DNA of 29,919 nt, taken from NCBI GenBank assembly GCA_910577675.1, contig CAJTOR010000046.1, forward strand, positions 1 to 29,919, written 5' to 3'. Shown one piece after another: positions 25,434 through 29,919 of this stretch. This DNA is from an uncultured Lachnospiraceae bacterium. Its GTDB lineage: Bacteria; Bacillota; Clostridia; Lachnospirales; Lachnospiraceae. Both the position numbers and the translations under genes were made by a program. Below the pieces are notes generated by a model. That model had not been told where the DNA came from. It saw only the letters and a program-made list of their open reading frames with translations, and ran no database searches. Position 1 is the first letter of the stretch. Every line of letters starts with the position of its first letter.

Positions 25434-26408
25434 ATGATATCCATAGGCAGTGTTATTAAAAAATTAAGAACAGTAAACAATATCAGTCAAAAGGAAATTT
25501 CCGAAAAGTTAGGGATTTCCTGTCAAACAATCAGCAAATGGGAAAACAATAAGACGTATCCGGATATTAGTATGCTTCCGGAAATCGCTGCTTTTTTTCA
25601 TGTAACCATAGATGCTTTATTTCAAGAAAATATAAAAGACTCTAATGATATAATAATGGATATAAACAAAGATTATTTTGAAAAAAACAGCGCCGGATGG
25701 AATCAGAGTGTTTCAGGTTCATGGGAGGGAACCACGCTTCCCGCCTATGGTCCATATTCGCCTGATGAGGATGAATTAAAGTTATTTGGCAATATGACAG
25801 ATAAAACAATTTTGGAGCTTGCCTGTGGGGATGGCAAATCTTTAATTTATCAGGCTGAACAGGGAGCAAAGGAATTATATGGTCTGGACATTTCTGAAAA
25901 GCGGATTGAAAATGCGAAAAAGAATTTTGCAGAAAGGCATATAAATGGAAAGTTCTTTGTTTCTCCCATGGAAATAAATCCGGGGATTCCCTTCCACTAT
26001 TTTGACTGTGTTTATTCAATATATGGAATCGGCTGGTCCTTAGATATCAATAAGGTATTCTATCTGGTTTCAAGATATCTGAAGGCAAATGGTACATTTA
26101 TCTTTTCATGGGATAATCCATTACTTCCCTGCCTGGAAAATCAGGATGGCAGATATATACTAAGCCAGTCTTATGAGGAAGAAAAAATGTTCTGTATCAA
26201 TAAATTTGGGATGCAGATGAATCTGCGAAATTGGAAAATATCTTCTTATATCAACGCACTGGTCGATAACGGTATGGAAATCGAAAAGATGGTAGAAACC
26301 TCCGCCCATTACGACCGCAATGCAGAATATTCCGAGAAATACTATTCTGAACATAAAGCAGGATTTATCAACCACTCATTAATTATCAAGGCAAGGAAAA
26401 GATGTTAA
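25434..26408 (+). CDS. Xre-family HTH fused to a SAM-dependent methyltransferase
   Basis: A 324-residue fusion. Residues 5-65 are a Cro/C1-type helix-turn-helix (IKKLRTVNNISQKEISEKLG, then SCQTISKWENNKTYPD). Residues ~85-320 are a class I methyltransferase: SAM-binding motif I ELACGDG (128-134), YGLDISEKRIENAKKNF (149-165), then FDCVYSIYGIGWSLD as motif IV, and family features of a UbiE/Methyltransf_25-like small-molecule enzyme. The ATG at 25434 has AGGAGG upstream, whereas the longer frame starts inside the promoter. The HTH may tether or regulate the enzyme, or repress its own gene through the nearby palindrome. Substrate unknown. It faces the exporter gene convergently. Confidence 0.85.
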   Translation: MISIGSVIKKLRTVNNISQKEISEKLGISCQTISKWENNKTYPDISMLPEIAAFFHVTIDALFQENIKDSNDIIMDINKDYFEKNSAGWNQSVSGSWEGTTLPAYGPYSPDEDELKLFGNMTDKTILELACGDGKSLIYQAEQGAKELYGLDISEKRIENAKKNFAERHINGKFFVSPMEINPGIPFHYFDCVYSIYGIGWSLDINKVFYLVSRYLKANGTFIFSWDNPLLPCLENQDGRYILSQSYEEEKMFCINKFGMQMNLRNWKISSYINALVDNGMEIEKMVETSAHYDRNAEYSEKYYSEHKAGFINHSLIIKARKRC

Positions 26409-26574
26409 TTTATAATATGCTACCATCCTCCATTTAGAAGCAGTTAGATATGGTAGGACAATAAAACAGTGTATGCAGTGGAACCGAGATGAGAGATTAC
26501 CGGGCAATTGTAAACATTGTGGTATAAACAGAAACCACATTGCCCAAAAGACAGTCATTAAGTAGTGCACAAAT
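26409..26574. other. Intergenic with a hairpin, possible transposase scrap
   Basis: GGGCAAT (26502-26508) pairs with ATTGCCC (26539-26545), with GTGGT/ACCAC further in. A plus frame here reads LPGNCKHCGINRNHIA, faintly like a zinc ribbon, but it is too short to call. Confidence 0.3.
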
Positions 26575-26675
26575 AAGGGGCTGCTGCAAAATTTGTATAT
26601 TTCACAATAAAGTAAAGATATACTAGATATCCACTCTATATATTGTTTGAATATGCTATTTTGCAATAGCCCCTT
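26575..26675. repeat. Family 3 inverted repeat, probable bidirectional terminator or small mobile repeat
   Basis: The ends AAGGGGCTGCTGCAAAAT (26575-26592) and ATTTTGCAATAGCCCCTT (26658-26675) are 18-bp inverted repeats with two mismatches, extending partly inward (TATATT/GAATAT). It lies between convergent genes, as does its relative at 5182-5248. The 101-bp length and terminal repeats would also fit a MITE. Confidence 0.6.
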
Positions 26676-26704
26676 ACTATAATATTTAATTCACACTAAC
26701 TTTC

Positions 26705-28381
26705 TCATTCACTAAGGATTTTGTATAGATTAAAAAATTCCCCTTCTTTTCCCATCAATTCATCAAATTTCCCTCTTTCTACAACCTTCCCGGCACACAT
26801 CACAATGATCTCATCATATTTTTGCATAAGTGCTTTATTATATCTATGTGTGATACTTATAATAGTCATATCTTCATCCAACAGTCTCTTTTCAATCTCA
26901 TAAGCGGTAGCATTGTCAAGCCCCGATGTAATCTCATCAAGAAAGGTCATTGTTTTATTTCTTAAAAATAGCCTTGCCAAAGCAATCCTCTGCAATTCAC
27001 CGCCCGAAAAATTCTTCCCGTTCTCCTGAATCTTTTCATCCACTCCCCCCGGAAGCTTCTGAATGGTATCATAGATCCCTGCCTTCCGCAGTGCTTCGAT
27101 GACCTCGTCCTTTGAATAATCCTGATATAAGGTTACATTATTAAAAACCGTATCGCTGAATATGTAGGTCTGCTGGTAACAAACCGGACTCACATGCATG
27201 ATACTTTCCTTGTTAAGCCCTGAAAGCTCATGTCCGTCAATCAGAACCCGACCTGTGTAATCCGGTCCATACTCCGTAAGCAATTTGATAATGCTTGATT
27301 TTCCGCTTCCGCTCTTTCCAACAATGGCATACTTTTTACCTTTCTCAAAGGTCATTGTCAGTTTATCCAGCGAAAAATTATCACTGATTTTTTGACCGAC
27401 ATTATCCAAACTGATTTTCTTTATATTCTGTTCAATATTTTCTTTATTATCGTTTTCACTGTCCTGTTCCAGCAAAGCTTCCAATTCAGCTTTTACCTTC
27501 TCCATTGCTCTTAACTGAATCATTCCACCTGCAATAGTCTTGCAAGGTGTCAAAACGAAATTCATCATATTGGTGATTGCCACAATTTCACCAACCGTAA
27601 TTCTGCCTGCCGCAACAAAGAACATACAACTACCCAAAACAACCAGGAAAGCTGCATTGTTTACAAAAGAAGCTAACGCCTGTGCCCAATATAAAGTTTT
27701 GGACGAATCTTCATTCTTCCGGCATACAAAATCGCTAAGTTTTTTCTGCTTTCCTAAAATTTGCTCCACAGCGCCAAAGGTTCTTATGACTTTATGACCT
27801 CCCAGATCACTTTTAATCCCGTCCAGATAAACCTCCAGGGCTTCCGTATACTCTTTTCTTGAGGAAGCGATTTTCTTTTTCAATATATTCGGAACCGCAA
27901 ATTGCACAAAGCTGACTGCGGCTACAATCAACAAAACAAATGGTTCTACACAAAGTAAGTAAATGACAGCAACAACCGCAAAAACAAACTGCATAATCAT
28001 GCCATATACATTGTTGACCCCGTCATTCAATATGATTCCAATATCCGTAGTAAATTTTGAAAGATAGTATGCCAAACCCTTCTTTTCAAACTGATTAGCA
28101 GAAATATAAAACAGCTTCTGCATCAGATGATTGCGCAGATCCTTTTCAATATCCCGCACAACAATCGCCTGACTCTTCTTACAGATCCATTCAAAGATAA
28201 ATACCCCTACACTAAAAACAGCGGCAATAAGGCATTTTTCCAACAACTCTTTATAATTTGAAGAGTCAATCAGAAGCTGCATAATGTAGGAACGCATGGG
28301 AGCCATGATACCAACAATAATCACTGGAATCAGGCTGATTAAAAATTTGTACCTGTTCTTCTTGTAAATACTTTGTAGCAT
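26705..28381 (-). CDS. ABC exporter, fused membrane and ATPase domains
   Basis: A 558-residue half-transporter that should work as a dimer. The membrane domain (about 10-300) has hydrophobic segments near 13-37, 48-66, 125-145, 146-166, 233-258 and 262-290. The ATPase domain (about 325-558) has Walker A GKSGSGKS (355-362), a Q-loop near Gln403-404, the signature FSGGELQR (458-465), Walker B MTFLDEITSGLD (478-489) with Glu483, and H-loop His512. The ATG has AAGGAG upstream and a TATAAT promoter. No C39 domain is fused to it. The substrate is unknown; lipid, peptide or drug export are all possible. The region is AT-richer than the left half of the window. Confidence 0.9.
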   Translation of the reverse strand: MLQSIYKKNRYKFLISLIPVIIVGIMAPMRSYIMQLLIDSSNYKELLEKCLIAAVFSVGVFIFEWICKKSQAIVVRDIEKDLRNHLMQKLFYISANQFEKKGLAYYLSKFTTDIGIILNDGVNNVYGMIMQFVFAVVAVIYLLCVEPFVLLIVAAVSFVQFAVPNILKKKIASSRKEYTEALEVYLDGIKSDLGGHKVIRTFGAVEQILGKQKKLSDFVCRKNEDSSKTLYWAQALASFVNNAAFLVVLGSCMFFVAAGRITVGEIVAITNMMNFVLTPCKTIAGGMIQLRAMEKVKAELEALLEQDSENDNKENIEQNIKKISLDNVGQKISDNFSLDKLTMTFEKGKKYAIVGKSGSGKSSIIKLLTEYGPDYTGRVLIDGHELSGLNKESIMHVSPVCYQQTYIFSDTVFNNVTLYQDYSKDEVIEALRKAGIYDTIQKLPGGVDEKIQENGKNFSGGELQRIALARLFLRNKTMTFLDEITSGLDNATAYEIEKRLLDEDMTIISITHRYNKALMQKYDEIIVMCAGKVVERGKFDELMGKEGEFFNLYKILSE

Positions 28382-28414
28382 AGTCCTTCTCCTTTACTTA
28401 TTTTTATCGGTTAA

Positions 28415-28443
28415 ATTATACAACATATCCCTTCTATCTACAA
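28415..28443 (-). promoter_or_regulatory. Promoter of the ABC exporter
   Basis: Minus-strand TTGTAG (28438-28443), 17 bp, TATAAT (28415-28420), about 34 bp before the start codon at 28381. Confidence 0.65.
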
Positions 28444-28650
28444 CCATTTTTTATGGAAATAAGCGGTGATATAAATTCAACCTTATAGATCAGCAATTAG
28501 CCCCTCCTTGTTTTTCTTTGCCATTCTGCTAATGGCAGATAATCATCTAGGACTACCTGCCACTCTACACGCAACTATTTACTTTTCATTCTGGTCATCT
28601 GACCTTTCTCGCCCGAATAGCGGGAAATTTCTTTGATACGTTAAATAATA

Positions 28651-29394
28651 TCAACACCTCTTTAAGATAATAGATTCCCCATTTTTACAGATCTGCTTCT
28701 TGCATCCATCTTTGATGCTATATGCTTCACCATACAAAGTTTCAATACCATTATCTACAACAATGTAACTTCCATCATTCAAAGCTATAATCTCATGCCC
28801 AATACTATCAGCATATGTAATGTCCTCAATCAACCTAAGTCCATCAAGAATATCATCTTTTATGTTCTGAAAATGTGGTAAGATATTCACTTTAGTCACT
28901 CCAAGTCCGGTAATCCAACGTTGATAAGCAGGGTCTGTTGCCTCTCCTTCCAATTCTGGACCGGCGTACACAATCTCCGCGCAGTTCATTGAACCTGCGC
29001 TCCACGCAATGATAAGCCCCTTATATTTGCGTAATCTTTCTCTTAAACCGATACGTTCCATAAATGCATTCTGCGTTGGGACATGTCCACCCACGATAAT
29101 TATGACATCCATCTGATTTAACTGTTCAACATTCTCTTCTGTTCTAGAATCACACATCGCAAGAAGTGAAAAACTCAATCCACTCATCCTAAAAGATTCC
29201 CTAAAACAGTTTATCATCTCATCATTTCTGTTATAATCATCCGGTGATGAGCTAATTAACAGTACTCTTGAGTTTTTGCGCCAAAATGCTTTTATTTTAT
29301 CCAGTTGACCATTTTCCCCTATCAGAGGTATTGGCATTCTCCTGCCATCCACCTTAATCGAACCGCCAAAAGAACTTGTTAATATTGCTTTCAT
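28651..29394 (-). CDS. Peptidase S51 (dipeptidase E / cyanophycinase-like) family protein
   Basis: A 247-residue cytoplasmic protein of the class I glutamine-amidotransferase-like fold. The nucleophile elbow AWSAGSMN (130-137) puts Ser132 at the active site, and IIIVGGHVPTQ (98-108) is the conserved GG loop that precedes it. NILPHFQN is at the position of the family's catalytic His. Family members remove N-terminal Asp dipeptides or degrade cyanophycin; many paralogs are uncharacterised. AAGGAG fits the ATG at 29394. It appears monocistronic, with a family 1 repeat copy in its upstream region. Confidence 0.82.
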   Translation of the reverse strand: MKAILTSSFGGSIKVDGRRMPIPLIGENGQLDKIKAFWRKNSRVLLISSSPDDYNRNDEMINCFRESFRMSGLSFSLLAMCDSRTEENVEQLNQMDVIIIVGGHVPTQNAFMERIGLRERLRKYKGLIIAWSAGSMNCAEIVYAGPELEGEATDPAYQRWITGLGVTKVNILPHFQNIKDDILDGLRLIEDITYADSIGHEIIALNDGSYIVVDNGIETLYGEAYSIKDGCKKQICKNGESIILKRC

Positions 29395-29471
29395 AATTAC
29401 ACTCCTTGCCCAAATATTAAAATAATATTATTATCCTCGGAAATCAAATTATTCATCTGTTCTAAACATTC

Positions 29472-29550
29472 TGGATATATCCCTATGCTGCCATTGCAAC
29501 CTGTCAGATGGTGATTATCGCCCACCTGACACAATTGATAGGTTAAAATA
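29472..29550 (+). repeat. Dispersed repeat family 1, copy E (short form)
   Basis: GATATATCCCTATGCTGC, then CTGTCAGATGG...CCCACCTGACA as stem, then CAATTGATAGGTTAAAAT. Closest in form to copies A and D. It lies upstream of the S51 gene and downstream of the edge gene. Confidence 0.75.
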
Positions 29551-29660
29551 AAAGATAAATTGTAAACGGCACCTGATTTATATTTTACTTTATTATAACA
29601 TTTTTAAGTCTAAATAATATTTTTATCAATCGAACCCGGCGTACCCTTAGGTATCCTTGA

Positions 29661-29919
29661 TTACAGTCCTGATAACACATTCTGGCACCATTTAAACAAA
29701 ATAGAAAATGCACTATCAAAATCATAATCGATATTATTTTTTAATGATATACTCAGTTCCAAAACAACTTTATCTTCACCTTGTACACACTCAAGCAATT
29801 CCCGCTTTGTAGCAATAAAATTGCCACTGCTTATATAATGCAAATGCTGCATAATAAAAAATACTGACTTACAGGTTATCGGCAGCTTTAAAACATTGTA
29901 CTCCCTGTCAGCATGTATA
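29661..29919 (-). CDS. Partial gene running off the right edge (3' end)
   Basis: The minus frame ending at 29661 stays open to the window edge, so the ATG at 29852 is probably internal. The 86 visible residues include REYNVLKLPITCKSVFFIMQ, LHYISSGNFIATKRELLECV and SAFSILFKWCQNVL. This helical C-terminus resembles tails of small nucleotidyltransferase-domain proteins, but that is only an impression. Family is otherwise unrecognised. Confidence 0.55.
   Translation of the reverse strand, partial: IHADREYNVLKLPITCKSVFFIMQHLHYISSGNFIATKRELLECVQGEDKVVLELSISLKNNIDYDFDSAFSILFKWCQNVLSGL

Noticed and set aside
26379..26666. Minus-strand frame of 95 codons
   Set aside because: It overlaps the inverted-repeat element and the methyltransferase 3' end, without a ribosome site.
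1..29919. CRISPR arrays, tRNA and rRNA genes
   Set aside because: No regularly spaced direct repeats, cloverleaf-like genes or rRNA-like stretches were seen by eye.

Overview
The window looks like a chromosomal segment of a low-to-moderate-GC Firmicute, most likely a Clostridia/Lachnospiraceae gut-type anaerobe. This rests on the class III fructose-1,6-bisphosphatase, a two-domain rubrerythrin, strong AGGAGG-type ribosome sites, consensus TTGACA/TATAAT promoters and short dispersed intergenic repeats. No rRNA, tRNA, CRISPR array or intact insertion sequence is visible. Most genes lie on the minus strand.

Layout. (1) 1-1.3 kb is a scar: the 3' end of a conjugative-element relaxase is joined directly to the 5' end of an acyltransferase gene, so both are broken. 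(2) 1.4-5.2 kb holds rubrerythrin with a perfect sigma-A promoter, then a divergent pair of unrecognised envelope proteins (a membrane-anchored secreted protein and a lipoprotein with an InlB-like repeat). (3) 5.2-8.4 kb holds fbp and a DUF4261 gene on the minus strand. (4) 8.7-13.4 kb is an OmpR-type regulator, histidine kinase, MacB-type ABC permease and ATPase unit. (5) 13.5-17.6 kb is the most unusual cluster: a PARG-like macrodomain protein, a 2H phosphoesterase-like protein, a pol-beta-like nucleotidyltransferase of the COG3541/RlaP type and a GNAT acetyltransferase, with a consensus promoter at one end and a bidirectional terminator at the other. (6) 17.7-20.9 kb is a TrmB-type regulator, an MFS transporter broken by a one-base homopolymer shift, and an SGNH hydrolase, closed by a clear terminator. 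(7) 20.9-24 kb has a GNAT gene behind a three-hairpin leader, and a two-gene FIST sensor plus soluble chemotaxis-receptor unit. (8) 24.3-29.9 kb is more AT-rich and accessory in character: a C39-like cysteine protease, a frameshifted 60-residue membrane protein, an Xre-HTH/methyltransferase fusion, an ABC exporter, an S51-type peptidase and a gene running off the right edge.

Three repeat families appear. One has five intergenic copies in a short and a long form. A second, 54-nt element sits twice in the 5' leaders of unrelated operons and can form a conserved hairpin with one covarying closing pair. A third consists of GGRGCTG...CAGCYCC inverted repeats between convergent genes, probably acting as bidirectional terminators.

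Best candidate for a new system: the macrodomain/PARG - 2H phosphoesterase - nucleotidyltransferase (- GNAT) operon. It combines an ADP-ribose-removing or -binding fold, a fold that opens cyclic phosphates, and a nucleotidyl transferase. That fits repair or modification of RNA ends or nucleotides, but the function is inferred from families, not shown.
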